A stretch of 64,000 nucleotides of DNA from G965240465 sp965249525 (GTDB lineage Bacteria; SAR324; JACQKK01). The stretch spans positions 806,001-870,000 of the forward strand of contig OZ252237.1 in assembly GCA_965249525.1 (NCBI GenBank), written 5' to 3'. Of this stretch, positions 25,338 to 34,336 are shown one piece after another. The first letter of the stretch is position 1. Every line of letters starts with the position of its first letter. Both the position numbers and the translations under genes were made by a program. The notes under the pieces were generated by a model. The model was not told the DNA's origin, ran no database searches, and saw only the letters and a list, made by a program, of their open reading frames with translations.

Positions 25338-26345
25338 TTAATGGTGCTTGCTTAGCCCAAAGGTGAAAGCCAGTGCAAGTACCAGTACGCTGCCCTTGAT
25401 GAAGTCTTGGGTATAGTAGGGGACATTAAGCATGGTGAGTCCGTTAATCAGCATGCCGACAAAGAGGGCTCCCACAATGGTGCCGAAGGCGTTGGGTTTG
25501 GCTGCGCCGAGGACGGCGAATCCGACGAGGGCAGCAGAGACGGCATCCAGCAGAAGAAAATTGCCGGAACCGACATCGCCGCGCCCGAGGCGAGCCGCCA
25601 GCAGGATGCCGCCGATAGAGGCGTATGTTCCTGAGATAATGTAGGCGGCAGTTTTGTGTTTTTCTACGGCTGCGCCTGCCAGTCGGCTGGCTTGCTCATT
25701 GCTGCCTATGGCGTAGAGGATGCGTCCCCATTTGGTGAATTCTAGGAATACCCAGATGAGGGCAGCCAGTAGCAACATAATGATTACAGGTGCGGGAATT
25801 ATATCAAAAAAGCGGTGTCTGCCTAACAGTAGAAAGGCGGGAGAGAAGATGCCTTCTGCGGTTTCGCCATTGGGAAGGAGGACTCCTGTGGCAATGGAGT
25901 GTCCTGCGGTGGGGATGCGCTGCAGTCCTTGGATGAGGAACATCATGCCGAGTGAGGCTAACAGGTCTGGAATGCGCATTTTGACGATGAGGAAGCTGTT
26001 GCAGATTCCTGCTGTGACACCAATTGAGAGGGAGATAAGGATGGCAGCAAGAGCCCCTGTTTCTAATATGACCATGGCATAGCTGGAAGCCATCATGGAG
26101 GAGGCTGCTACTGCACCGATGGAGAGGTCAAATCCGCCAATGGCCAGGGAGGCGGTTATACCGAGGGCTAAGATAGCAACGATGGACAGCGATTGCAGAA
26201 TGGTGAAGATATTGCGGATGCGCAGGAAGGACGGTTCCATGAGAGAGAAGAAGACAAAGATAAGCACTATCAGAATGAGCAGTCCATAACGCAGTGTCCA
26301 ATCCAGCAAGTTTTTGGAGAAGATGGTTTTGAAAAGTGTGTTCAT
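25338..26345 (-). CDS. Sugar-type ABC transporter permease (RbsC/BPD_transp_2 family)
   Basis: 335 residues with about ten hydrophobic segments. Family marks include ILALGITASLAIGGFDLSIGAVAA (the DLSIG loop), NSFLIVKMRIPDLLASLGMMFLIQGLQRI and the cytoplasmic GRILYAIGSNEQASRLAGAAVEKHK (the EAA-like coupling loop). Members move ribose, galactose, xylose, myo-inositol or similar solutes. It lies 32 bp downstream of its ATPase. No periplasmic binding protein is found on either side, so substrate cannot be read from context. The coding strand is C/A-rich. Confidence 0.88.
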   Translation of the reverse strand: MNTLFKTIFSKNLLDWTLRYGLLILIVLIFVFFSLMEPSFLRIRNIFTILQSLSIVAILALGITASLAIGGFDLSIGAVAASSMMASSYAMVILETGALAAILISLSIGVTAGICNSFLIVKMRIPDLLASLGMMFLIQGLQRIPTAGHSIATGVLLPNGETAEGIFSPAFLLLGRHRFFDIIPAPVIIMLLLAALIWVFLEFTKWGRILYAIGSNEQASRLAGAAVEKHKTAAYIISGTYASIGGILLAARLGRGDVGSGNFLLLDAVSAALVGFAVLGAAKPNAFGTIVGALFVGMLINGLTMLNVPYYTQDFIKGSVLVLALAFTFGLSKHH

Positions 26346-26377
26346 GGCAGGCTGTGGAGATTTTGTACTAAGGGATA

Positions 26378-27886
26378 TCAGGCGTATGCCATTTGCTGCA
26401 CCAGGCGTTTGCGATCCAGCTGGGTGATGCTGTGATCACCATTGAGACTCCAGTTATGGAATACCAGCAGGCGGTCTGCGATTTCCAGGGCTTCATCAGG
26501 ATCAGAACACAGCACCAAGGTGGCGCATTGTGCGGAAGTGGCACGCAGCTTTGCCCCGATATCCCGCCGCGCCCCGATATCTACTCCGAAGAAAGGTTCA
26601 TCCATCACCAGCACATGGCAAGGCTGGCAAAGCCATCGTCCCAGCACCACCTTCTGTTGATTGCCTCCAGACAGGCTGCCAATTGGAGCTTCTTCCGAAT
26701 CACACACAATCTTCAACGCTGCAATTTGCTCACGGGCTAACTTGCGTTCCTTACGCCTGCGCAGCCAGCCCCAACGACTAAAACGGCTAGTAAATGGCAG
26801 CACCAGGTTTTCAAATAAGCAAAAATCTGGCAGCAGTGCCTGTTCCGCCCGATCCTCAGGTGTCATAAACACCCCCTGCTTAATGGCTTCTCTGGCAGAG
26901 CGCGCTGCATACTCCTTTCCCCCCAACAATATCTTGCCTGAATAGGGCTGCCGCAGCCCAAATAAGCACTCTGCGAACTCTGTTTTGCCGCTTCCCACCA
27001 ATCCGATGATGGCTGTCACCTGACCGCGATGAATGGCAACATTTATGGCAGCTGAGTCCTCTCGCAGGCGCAAATTCTGCACCTCCAAGGCTGCCTCTCT
27101 GGGCTTGGCTGCTTGATGGCGAACCTCGCTCACCGCATATCCCAACATGGTTTCCACCGCAAGACCATAATTCACAGGCGATGCAAATACCCCCGCCACA
27201 ATCCCATTCCGCAGCGTCACCACCTTGTCTGCTAATCGCTTAATATCTGATAGACGATGCGAAATATACAAAATGGCACACCCCTCTTGCCGCAGCCGTT
27301 CTACCAACCCAAACAGACGCTCACTCTCTGTGCGAGATAACGATGCCGTGGGTTCATCTAATATCAATAACCGCGGATGATGCGATAATGCTCTTGCTAT
27401 GGCTACCAGCTGCTTGTCTGCTAACGACAGTTCCCGCACCTTGCTGTCTAGTTTCAAACGCAAGTCCAAACGTTCTGCTATGGGTTTCGCTAGACGGCGC
27501 GCCATTCTCGGTGTAAAAAGCCACCCCGCTTCTCCCATGCACCAACGATCTATCGCCAAATTCTCTGCCACCGTCATGTCTGCTATCACTCCGTCCCGAA
27601 TATGCTGATGCACCGTCACCACTCCACTACGCAAAGCATCATGCGGACTGCGAGGCGAATAATATTCTCCACCCAAATACATCTTTCCCTCATCCATTCC
27701 ATATACCCCGTATACCAATTTGACCAAGGTTGATTTCCCCGCCCCATTCGCCCCCATCAGCACCGTCACCTCGCCGCTGCCAATCTCCAAATCTACTCCT
27801 CGCAAGGCATGGGTAGAACCAAAATGCTTGTGCAGCCCACACAAACGCAGTAGTGTGTTATCTTCTGAAAGACCGTTATTCATCAT
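26378..27886 (-). CDS. Sugar-type ABC transporter ATPase, duplicated (RbsA/MglA type)
   Basis: 502 residues with two ABC modules. Module 1: Walker A GANGAGKST, Walker B LLILDEPT, but the signature reads LSLADKQ rather than LSGGQ. Module 2: the P-loop is GLVGSGKTE, the signature is canonical (LSGGNQQK) and Walker B is LVMDEPFFGVD. Asymmetric motifs of this sort are usual in carbohydrate ATPases of the RbsA family. No clear Shine-Dalgarno precedes the double ATG at 27886/27883. Operon with the permease; divergent from the ankyrin gene. A binding protein and any catabolic genes are missing here. Confidence 0.9.
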   Translation of the reverse strand: MMNNGLSEDNTLLRLCGLHKHFGSTHALRGVDLEIGSGEVTVLMGANGAGKSTLVKLVYGVYGMDEGKMYLGGEYYSPRSPHDALRSGVVTVHQHIRDGVIADMTVAENLAIDRWCMGEAGWLFTPRMARRLAKPIAERLDLRLKLDSKVRELSLADKQLVAIARALSHHPRLLILDEPTASLSRTESERLFGLVERLRQEGCAILYISHRLSDIKRLADKVVTLRNGIVAGVFASPVNYGLAVETMLGYAVSEVRHQAAKPREAALEVQNLRLREDSAAINVAIHRGQVTAIIGLVGSGKTEFAECLFGLRQPYSGKILLGGKEYAARSAREAIKQGVFMTPEDRAEQALLPDFCLFENLVLPFTSRFSRWGWLRRRKERKLAREQIAALKIVCDSEEAPIGSLSGGNQQKVVLGRWLCQPCHVLVMDEPFFGVDIGARRDIGAKLRATSAQCATLVLCSDPDEALEIADRLLVFHNWSLNGDHSITQLDRKRLVQQMAYA

Positions 27887-28037
27887 CCAGGCAAGCTAAC
27901 ACATTTCTGTTATGCGGGGCAAAGTCTACTGTCCTAAACAAAGGTAGGCAAAATAGACAACAACTGGCATAAAATCTGCTTAAACAATGATGGTCAATAA
28001 CAGATGGTAACATTCACTTGCAGCAAAAAAGGAGACA

Positions 28038-28724
28038 ATGATGGAATGGCTATGGTTGCTTTGGGCTATCTCGCTGGGACTGGTGGTAGGCTATGTCTTG
28101 AGCAATAATTGGCGAATGCAAACTAATCCACTGCTGGATGCCATTCAGGTGATTAATTCCACACCAAAGGAAATGACAAGCTGGCTGGAAAAGGGAGCCA
28201 AAGTAGATGTGTATTCCAAAGACGGCCAAACACCCCTGCATATGGCTGCATCGAATAATCAAGACCCTGAAGTGGTGAAACTGTTGATAAAGGCCGGCGC
28301 AAAACCGGAGAAGCGCAACAAAAGATTTGACAGCACAGCTCTGCAAACCGCAGCAAGATACAATCCTCATGCCTCCATCATTGAAGCCCTATTTAACGCA
28401 GGGGCAAATTTTCAAGTAGCAACATTTAATGGCTATACCCCCCTACATATGGCAGCAGGGCATAATAGAAGTCCTGAGGTGGTGGAGATGTTGGTGAAAA
28501 AAGGCATAGACCCCAACCAAAAAAACAAATTCGGGGCAACCCCCTTGCACAGAGCCGCCGCCAGCAATCAAAATTCCCAAATCATAGAAACCCTGCTAAG
28601 GCTGGGAGCCAATGCTGCTGCAAAAGATGCCCAGGGTAAAACCCCCTGGGACTACCTGCAAACAAGAAAAGAATTGCAAAACAGCAAAGCCTACCAGCTG
28701 CTAAAAGCTGTACCAAAAAAATAG
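28038..28724 (+). CDS. Membrane-anchored ankyrin-repeat protein
   Basis: 228 residues. Residues 3-22 (EWLWLLWAISLGLVVGYVLS) form a membrane anchor or uncleaved signal; the rest is four to five ankyrin repeats with the usual GQTPLHMAASNNQDPEVVKLLIKAGA and GYTPLHMAAGHN...LV..G.DPN patterns, ending in a basic tail. Ankyrin domains bind proteins; in bacteria they occur both in host-directed effectors and in ordinary periplasmic proteins, and the anchor favours the latter. Two ATGs follow AAGGAGACA; the second (28041) has better spacing. Single-gene unit between divergent and convergent neighbours. Confidence 0.85.
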   Translation: MMEWLWLLWAISLGLVVGYVLSNNWRMQTNPLLDAIQVINSTPKEMTSWLEKGAKVDVYSKDGQTPLHMAASNNQDPEVVKLLIKAGAKPEKRNKRFDSTALQTAARYNPHASIIEALFNAGANFQVATFNGYTPLHMAAGHNRSPEVVEMLVKKGIDPNQKNKFGATPLHRAAASNQNSQIIETLLRLGANAAAKDAQGKTPWDYLQTRKELQNSKAYQLLKAVPKK

Positions 28725-28818
28725 CAACCAAACCTGTACAAAAAGGCATGGGGCTGCATCAAGGAATGCTTTCTCCTATGTGTTAGGGGATGCCAGCAGG
28801 AGTCCATCATCTTTTCCA

Positions 28819-31503
28819 TCAGGGAAGGGATTGGGTGATGATTTGCGGGGCTTGTTGGAGGGCGGATGGGAGTTTTTGTGTATTAGGGGTACTGGCTGTG
28901 GCCATGTGGGGAGGTCCTCCGCCTTTGCCATCTGCGATTTGTGCGATTTGGTTGACCAGGTCTCCTGCTTTGACCTGCTGTTTAACCAGGTCATCGGAAA
29001 CAGTGCAAAGCAAGGTAGGTTTGCCGTTGATATTGGCGGAAAGCAGGGCAACGCCTGACTTGAGTTGTTGGCGGAGGCTGTCGGCGAGGTTACGGAATTC
29101 ATCTATGGAGGAGACTTGTACTTGTTGGACGATGAGTTTGGTTTGGTTTTGTAGGGTTTGTGCGTTATTGAGCATGGATTGTGCGTTGAGTGATTGTTGG
29201 TTTTTTTGAAGTTGTTTGAGTTGTTGCTTGATGTCTTTGGTTTCTTGCAGCAATTGTTGGAGTTTTTGCGGGAGCAGCTGGGATTCAGTATTGAGGAGTT
29301 GCTTGCAGTGGTGAAGGGAAAGCATTTCTTGCTGCAGCCAGTTTTGTGCGCTTTCTCCTGTGAAGGCGGTGATGCGTCGTACGCCTGAGGCCACAGCGGT
29401 TTCGGCGATGAGCTTGAGGAAGCCGATGTTTCCAGTGGCGGGGGTGTGACAGCCGCCGCAGAGTTCTATAGAGAAGTCGCCAATGGTGACAACACGGACT
29501 TGGTCGCCGTATTTTTCTCCGAAGAGTGCCATGGCACCGTTGGCGATAGCTTCATCATAGGAGGAGAGATGGGTGTGCACGGTAATATTGCTGCGGATGG
29601 CATTATTGGCGAGGTGTTCAATTTGTTCAAGTTGTTTCTGTGAGGGTTTTTCAAAGTGTGTGTAATCAAAGCGCAGGTATTCGGGGGAGACGACAGAACC
29701 TGCTTGGTGGACGTGTTTCCCCAGGGTTTGTCTCAGTGCAGCGTGCAGCAAATGGGTGCCAGTGTGGTTGCGCTGGGCATTATGTCGCCATGTTGGTGAG
29801 ACGGAGGCTTGCAGGCATCCATCTTGGGGCAGCAGAGAGGCGGGGTCGGTGATGGATGCGGCTGTGGATTGGCAGAGGTGAAGAATGTAATCACCATCTC
29901 GGTGGACGTTCTGAACGCTGAGGTTGCCAGCGTCACTGGAGAGGATGCCTTGGTCGGCGAGTTGACCACCGCCTTCGGGATAGAAGGGGGTTTGGTCTAG
30001 TACCAGCAGCAGTTGTTGATTATCGGCGGGCATCCAGCGGCGGATAGTGGTATGGGCTTGCAGGTTTTGGTAGCCGATAAAGTTGGAATGCTCCCCTGGG
30101 CTGAATTCCTGCCATTCGCCGCTTTGGCGGAGGGTGCTTCTGGCAGTGCGTGCGCGGGATTGTTGTTGCTGCATGCATTGTTGAAAGCCCTCCATGTCCA
30201 CCTCTAAGTTTTTTTCGCGTGCCATGAGGTGGGTGAGGTCTGTGGGAAAGCCATAGGTATCATAGAGACGGAAGATTTCTTCTCCGGGGATAGTTTTGGA
30301 ACGGAGTTGTGCAATGACGGCATCAAAGCGTTCCAATCCACGTTCTAGGGTTTGGTGAAAGCTGGTTTCTTCGGCTTTAATCACTTTGGCAGCGTATGGG
30401 GCTTGCTGAGCTACCTCTGGAAAGGCTTCACCCAGTACCTTGCTGACGACAGGAGTCAGTTGATAGATAAAGGCTTCATGCTGCGACAACATGCGACCAA
30501 AGCGCACCGCCCGTCGCAGCATGCGACGCAGCACATAGCCGCGTCCTTCATTGGAGGGCAGGGCGCCGTCAGCAATGGCACAGCAGATGGTACGCACATG
30601 GTCTGCTATTACGCGGGCAGCCACCCCAGCCTCGCCTGCTGCACAGTCCTGACCGGTGATGCGCTGCAGTTCTTGTGTAATCGGTTCAAATAATTCTGTT
30701 GCATAGTTGGATTCTTTCCCTTGCAATACCCGCACAACGCGCTCCAAACCCATGCCAGTGTCCACATGCTTCGCCGGCAGTGGAGACAATTGACCGTCTT
30801 CACTGCGGTTGAACTGAATAAACACCAAATTCCACAGTTCTATAAAACGGACGCAGCCCTCAGCATTCACCTGACACTCACGTCCTGCTGTGCGGCAGGT
30901 ATCACAGACTACTTGTGCACCTAAATCGTAATGCAGTTCGCTGCAGGGGCCACAAGGACCGCTTTCACCCATCTCCCAAAAATTGTCGTGTTTGCCAAAT
31001 CGCAACACCCTTTCAGCAGGCAGCGGTGTGGTTTCTATCCACAAACTTTCCGCTTCGGTATCGCCAGGAAGTCCGTCTTGCTCGCTTCCGGCAAACACCG
31101 TGGCATAAAAACGATCTCCGTCCAGCTTCCATTCTTTTACCAACAACTCCCAAGCCCACCCAATTGCTTCACGTTTGAAGTAATCTCCAAATGACCAATT
31201 GCCCAGCATCTCAAAAAAAGTGTGATGGTAATGGTCACGTCCCACATCTTCTAAGTCGTTATGTTTGCCACTGGCACGGATACACTTTTGCGAATTGACC
31301 GCACGGACATAATCACGCCTGCCAGTTCCCAAGAACACGTCCTTGAATTGATTCATTCCTGCATTGGTAAAGAGCAGGGTAGGATCATCCTGAGGAACCA
31401 CCGGGGAAGAACGCACAAATTGGTGTCCGTTTTTCTCAAAAAATTGAATAAAGGACCTTCTCACCTCATTGGCGGTAAGGCTGTTGGTGGATGTAACAGT
31501 CAT
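28819..31503 (-). CDS. alaS: Alanine--tRNA ligase
   Basis: Class II synthetase, 894 residues from ATG 31503, chosen because the family begins just here (TANEVRRSFIQFFEKNGH); the frame is open a further 126 bases upstream. Catalytic core with RASGKHNDLEDVGRDHYHHTFFEMLGNWSFGDYFK and GMGLERV, editing domain with the zinc ligands HTGTHLLH and CGGCH, and a C-terminal DHHA1-type domain ending GGGPPHMA. No ribosome site is visible. A perfect 12-bp palindrome sits 27 bp upstream; E. coli AlaRS represses its own gene by binding a palindrome, so autoregulation is worth considering. Confidence 0.97.
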   Translation of the reverse strand: MTVTSTNSLTANEVRRSFIQFFEKNGHQFVRSSPVVPQDDPTLLFTNAGMNQFKDVFLGTGRRDYVRAVNSQKCIRASGKHNDLEDVGRDHYHHTFFEMLGNWSFGDYFKREAIGWAWELLVKEWKLDGDRFYATVFAGSEQDGLPGDTEAESLWIETTPLPAERVLRFGKHDNFWEMGESGPCGPCSELHYDLGAQVVCDTCRTAGRECQVNAEGCVRFIELWNLVFIQFNRSEDGQLSPLPAKHVDTGMGLERVVRVLQGKESNYATELFEPITQELQRITGQDCAAGEAGVAARVIADHVRTICCAIADGALPSNEGRGYVLRRMLRRAVRFGRMLSQHEAFIYQLTPVVSKVLGEAFPEVAQQAPYAAKVIKAEETSFHQTLERGLERFDAVIAQLRSKTIPGEEIFRLYDTYGFPTDLTHLMAREKNLEVDMEGFQQCMQQQQSRARTARSTLRQSGEWQEFSPGEHSNFIGYQNLQAHTTIRRWMPADNQQLLLVLDQTPFYPEGGGQLADQGILSSDAGNLSVQNVHRDGDYILHLCQSTAASITDPASLLPQDGCLQASVSPTWRHNAQRNHTGTHLLHAALRQTLGKHVHQAGSVVSPEYLRFDYTHFEKPSQKQLEQIEHLANNAIRSNITVHTHLSSYDEAIANGAMALFGEKYGDQVRVVTIGDFSIELCGGCHTPATGNIGFLKLIAETAVASGVRRITAFTGESAQNWLQQEMLSLHHCKQLLNTESQLLPQKLQQLLQETKDIKQQLKQLQKNQQSLNAQSMLNNAQTLQNQTKLIVQQVQVSSIDEFRNLADSLRQQLKSGVALLSANINGKPTLLCTVSDDLVKQQVKAGDLVNQIAQIADGKGGGPPHMATASTPNTQKLPSALQQAPQIITQSLP

Positions 31504-31530
31504 AACAGTATCGGCTAAAAGTGATTGAGA

Positions 31531-31542
31531 CCACCATGGTGG
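31531..31542. promoter_or_regulatory. Palindrome upstream of alaS
   Basis: CCACCATGGTGG, a perfect 12-bp GC-rich palindrome 27 bp before the alaS start. It could be an operator or a hairpin in the leader. The rest of the 334-bp region 31504-31837 contains no gene I can support. Confidence 0.4.
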
Positions 31543-31819
31543 AGATAACAGAGGCAGAATCGTTGCGTCAAGCGGCCAGTCAGTAGCATAATGGGCAAAT
31601 GAAATAGAAGAAACATGTTTAAATTCCAAAATTTGCCTGAGTTTTGCAAGGCATCAAGCCAATGGCAACTGGTCGGCAAAGAAACTGCTGGGACAAGTCC
31701 TCATAGATGCAACACCTGACACATGTGGTATAGCAACTGTACAGCAGTCTCCGTAGGTAAGCCAGCACCTTGTATTGTATGGTATAAAGGAAATAACGCA
31801 TAGCTAATGCTTCAAGAAC

Positions 31820-31835
31820 CTGGGTTGATTCCCAG
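31820..31835 (+). promoter_or_regulatory. Hairpin just before the SPOR-protein start
   Basis: CTGGG-TTGATT-CCCAG, a 5-bp GC-rich stem ending two bases before the first ATG (31838). It occupies the place where a ribosome site would be, so it would lower initiation there or indicate that the ATG at 31853 is used. Confidence 0.35.
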
Positions 31836-31837
31836 CA

Positions 31838-33361
31838 ATGATCGGTAAAACGATGAGCGAACATCATCCTAATCCCTATTCGCGGGGTCACTCACAAAGA
31901 GAGAACCCCAGGTCTCCATCTGCACAAGAAGCCAGCGGCTGGCCAAATTCTGACTTTGGCACCCAATCAGAAGGCCAAGCAGAAGGCCAAGCAGAAGGCC
32001 AAGACGAATTGCAGGCATTCTTCCGTGATTTATCCTCTTTGGATGATTACGACAGTTCCTCTGAAAGCACCGCATCTTCATCTCCTGAGGTGTCACAGTG
32101 GGTGCAGCAACCGCCTCCTCCTCCCACGCCGCCCACTAGCGATTTTAGCTATAACCTTGATGATACTGCCAGCGTCCCTCCGTTAGTAGAACCATTTGCC
32201 ACAGATATGCATGTCCCCAGAGGCAGCAGCTGGCTAAAAAAGTTGGTGGTGGCGGTGCTGTTGATATCAGCGGGTTGGTTTGGATATATGCAGCTGCAGA
32301 AAGAAAGCTCCTTTATTGATGCTACAAAGCTAGCCATAGGCAACATGTTGCAAAGGTGGGAAATAGCCAGCCAATGGGCAAGAAAAGAAGCCTGGCCTCA
32401 GATAAACAGCTGGCCTGAACGCATGGTGGATTACCTTAGGCAACTATTTGCCAATGAACGAATTCCCTGGCCCTCACTTTCTTCGTTGAAAAAAACTGCT
32501 GCTGAAAAAGATGTCAGCAAACTTCTCAAAGAACCGCAAGCTACTAAGGCTGCTGATGCGGTGAAAAAAGCTTCTCCCCGCAGGGTTGCCAAGCCAGCAC
32601 CCAGACGGGCTGTCAAGCCAGCACCCAGACGGGCTGTCAAGCCAGCACCCAGACGGGCTACCAAGCCAGCACCCCAACAGCCAGTGCCTATACCAGACCC
32701 ACAACCTGAGATCAAACCCCTGCCACCACCCCCTGCTGCCAAGCCACCTGTTGCTAGCAGACCACTCCCACCCATACCGCCCCCTCAAGCGCCACCCCAG
32801 GCGCTCCCCCGTGTTGAACCAAGGCCAGCCGTCCCCAAAGAGGGCATTCCTTTCATTCCAGATGAACGCACCATGCCTCCCACAGGTAGATATACCGTAC
32901 AAGTAACCACCTGCTTTGTTATAGAATGTCTAGAAAATTTCGCCGCCGTCCTGAAAGCACTAGACCACCAACCTTACCTCCGCACACTAAACCAAAACAC
33001 GCAAGTATTAGAGGTGTCTTCTGCTGCAACCTACGCAGAACGCGAAGCTGCAGAGCGTGTTGCTGATAACATCAATAGAGAAGGAATCCTCCCCTCACTG
33101 GCCTACATCATCGCAAAAGAAGACTCATGGCGCGTCTCCCTCGGTCTCTTTACCGAACTGGATGATGCCAACCTTGTCCGCCGAAAAGCCAGTCGCATCG
33201 GTGTAGGCACTGAATTCCAAGCACGAGTCAAGAACTTCTCCTATCCATCCTATCAAATCCTGCTGGGTCCATTCGAATCTTCATTCAGTGCCGAGAGCTT
33301 TGCCACCGAACTCCGCCACCAACATGTCCGCTTTTCCAGCGCCTTGGTGAGCCAGCGATAA
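31838..33361 (+). CDS. SPOR-domain membrane protein with in-frame repeats
   Basis: 507 residues from ATG 31838 (502 from ATG 31853). N-terminal 120 residues are polar, with the repeat EGQA; one transmembrane segment lies near 130-152 (LKKLVVAVLLISAGWFGYMQL); a Pro/Lys/Arg-rich spacer includes three exact and two partial copies of KPAPRRAV; a Pro-rich stretch leads to a C-terminal domain of about 150 residues starting GRYTVQVTTCF. The paired pattern (YTVQV...ERVADNI and WRVSLGLF...YQILLGPF.S..SAESFATELR) fits SPOR peptidoglycan-binding domains, which direct proteins to the division septum by binding denuded glycan. The topology (cytoplasmic N-terminus, periplasmic C-terminus) matches FtsN/DamX-like proteins. 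No ribosome site is evident. Confidence 0.8.
   Translation: MIGKTMSEHHPNPYSRGHSQRENPRSPSAQEASGWPNSDFGTQSEGQAEGQAEGQDELQAFFRDLSSLDDYDSSSESTASSSPEVSQWVQQPPPPPTPPTSDFSYNLDDTASVPPLVEPFATDMHVPRGSSWLKKLVVAVLLISAGWFGYMQLQKESSFIDATKLAIGNMLQRWEIASQWARKEAWPQINSWPERMVDYLRQLFANERIPWPSLSSLKKTAAEKDVSKLLKEPQATKAADAVKKASPRRVAKPAPRRAVKPAPRRAVKPAPRRATKPAPQQPVPIPDPQPEIKPLPPPPAAKPPVASRPLPPIPPPQAPPQALPRVEPRPAVPKEGIPFIPDERTMPPTGRYTVQVTTCFVIECLENFAAVLKALDHQPYLRTLNQNTQVLEVSSAATYAEREAAERVADNINREGILPSLAYIIAKEDSWRVSLGLFTELDDANLVRRKASRIGVGTEFQARVKNFSYPSYQILLGPFESSFSAESFATELRHQHVRFSSALVSQR
31968..32003 (+). repeat. 12-bp tandem repeat encoding EGQA
   Basis: Three exact copies of CAGAAGGCCAAG (31968-31979, 31980-31991, 31992-32003) in the disordered N-terminal part of the SPOR protein. 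Confidence 0.93.
32567..32675 (+). repeat. 24-bp tandem repeat encoding KPAPRRAV
   Basis: Exact 24-bp units at 32591-32614 and 32615-32638, a third (32639-32662) with a change in its last codon, a half unit after it, and a decayed unit before it (32567-32590, KASPRRVA). The repeats lie in the Pro/Arg-rich spacer between membrane segment and SPOR domain. Confidence 0.93.
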
Positions 33362-33455
33362 ACTCTGAGAGTTATCTGCTGGTGCCAGCTATATTTTCTG
33401 AAAAAAGGATGATAGCCGAGTACATGCAGCTTTTAGGCATGCTTATCCAGGCTGC

Positions 33456-34322
33456 CTAAATAGCATCAGCCATGGTTTGGCCGATTTGATCTGGGGTTGG
33501 TGCCACTTTGATGCCGGCGTTTTCCAGTGCCTTGATTTTTTCTTTGGCGGTGCCTTTACCTCCAGCCACAATGGCACCAGCGTGTCCCATGCGTCTTCCT
33601 GGGGGGGCGGTTTGTCCTGCGATGAAGGCAGTGACGGGTTTGTTCATGTGTTGTTTTACAAATGCAGCAGCATCTTCTTCTTCGCTTCCGCCAATTTCAC
33701 CAATTAACACCACACCTTGGGTCTGGGTGTCCTCTTGAAAGAGTTTGAGGCAATCCACAAAGTTGGTGCCGTGGATGGGGTCTCCACCGATACCAATGCA
33801 GGTGCTTTGTCCCAGATTGAGTTCTGTAAGCTGCCAGACGGCTTCATAGGTGAGGGTGCCTGAACGCGAGACTACACCGATTTTGCCCTTTTGATGAATG
33901 TAACCAGGCATAATGCCCACTTTGGATTGTCCTGGGGTAATGATGCCTGGGCAATTGGGTCCCACCAGTCGTTTATTGCGTGCGCGGACATAGGCGGTGG
34001 CGCGTACCATATCTAGGACGGGGATGCCTTCGGTGATGCAGACGATCAGGTCAATATTGGCTTCAGCGGCTTCCATGATAGCGTCAGCAGCGAAGGGTGG
34101 AGGGACGAATATCATGGAGACATTGGCTTGGGTTTGATGTGCTGCGTCGGCAACGGTATGGAAAACGGGGATACCTTCAAGATCTTGCCCGCCTTTGCCT
34201 GGGGTGACTCCTGCCACGATTTGCGTGCCGTATTCTTTGCAAGCGCGTGTGTGCAAAGAACCCTGCATCCCAGTGATGCCTTGTACCAGCACGCGAGAAT
34301 CTTTGGTGAGTAGAATAGCCAT
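33456..34322 (-). CDS. sucD: Succinate--CoA ligase, alpha subunit
   Basis: Alpha subunit of succinyl-CoA synthetase (TCA cycle, substrate-level ATP/GTP). 288 residues from ATG 34322. CoA-binding N-terminus VLVQGITGMQGSLHTRACKEYGT, the GPNCPGII region, and the phosphorylated His in GRRMGHAGAIVAGG are all present. The ATG lies 14 bp after the sucC stop with pyrimidine-rich sequence (ACTCCC) in place of a ribosome site, suggesting coupled translation. The coding strand is C-rich at its 3' end. Confidence 0.97.
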   Translation of the reverse strand: MAILLTKDSRVLVQGITGMQGSLHTRACKEYGTQIVAGVTPGKGGQDLEGIPVFHTVADAAHQTQANVSMIFVPPPFAADAIMEAAEANIDLIVCITEGIPVLDMVRATAYVRARNKRLVGPNCPGIITPGQSKVGIMPGYIHQKGKIGVVSRSGTLTYEAVWQLTELNLGQSTCIGIGGDPIHGTNFVDCLKLFQEDTQTQGVVLIGEIGGSEEEDAAAFVKQHMNKPVTAFIAGQTAPPGRRMGHAGAIVAGGKGTAKEKIKALENAGIKVAPTPDQIGQTMADAI

Positions 34323-34336
34323 GGGAGTACACAGAG

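Noticed and set aside
28038..28724. Ankyrin protein as evidence of an intracellular host-dependent organism
   Set aside because: One anchored ankyrin protein is not enough; the window keeps many biosynthetic genes (dapB, argH, ispD, hemL, kdsA) and shows no decay.
31619..31891. Minus-strand frame of 90 codons overlapping the SPOR gene start
   Set aside because: No family, Cys/Tyr-rich, no ribosome site, and it crosses the likely promoter and start of the SPOR gene.
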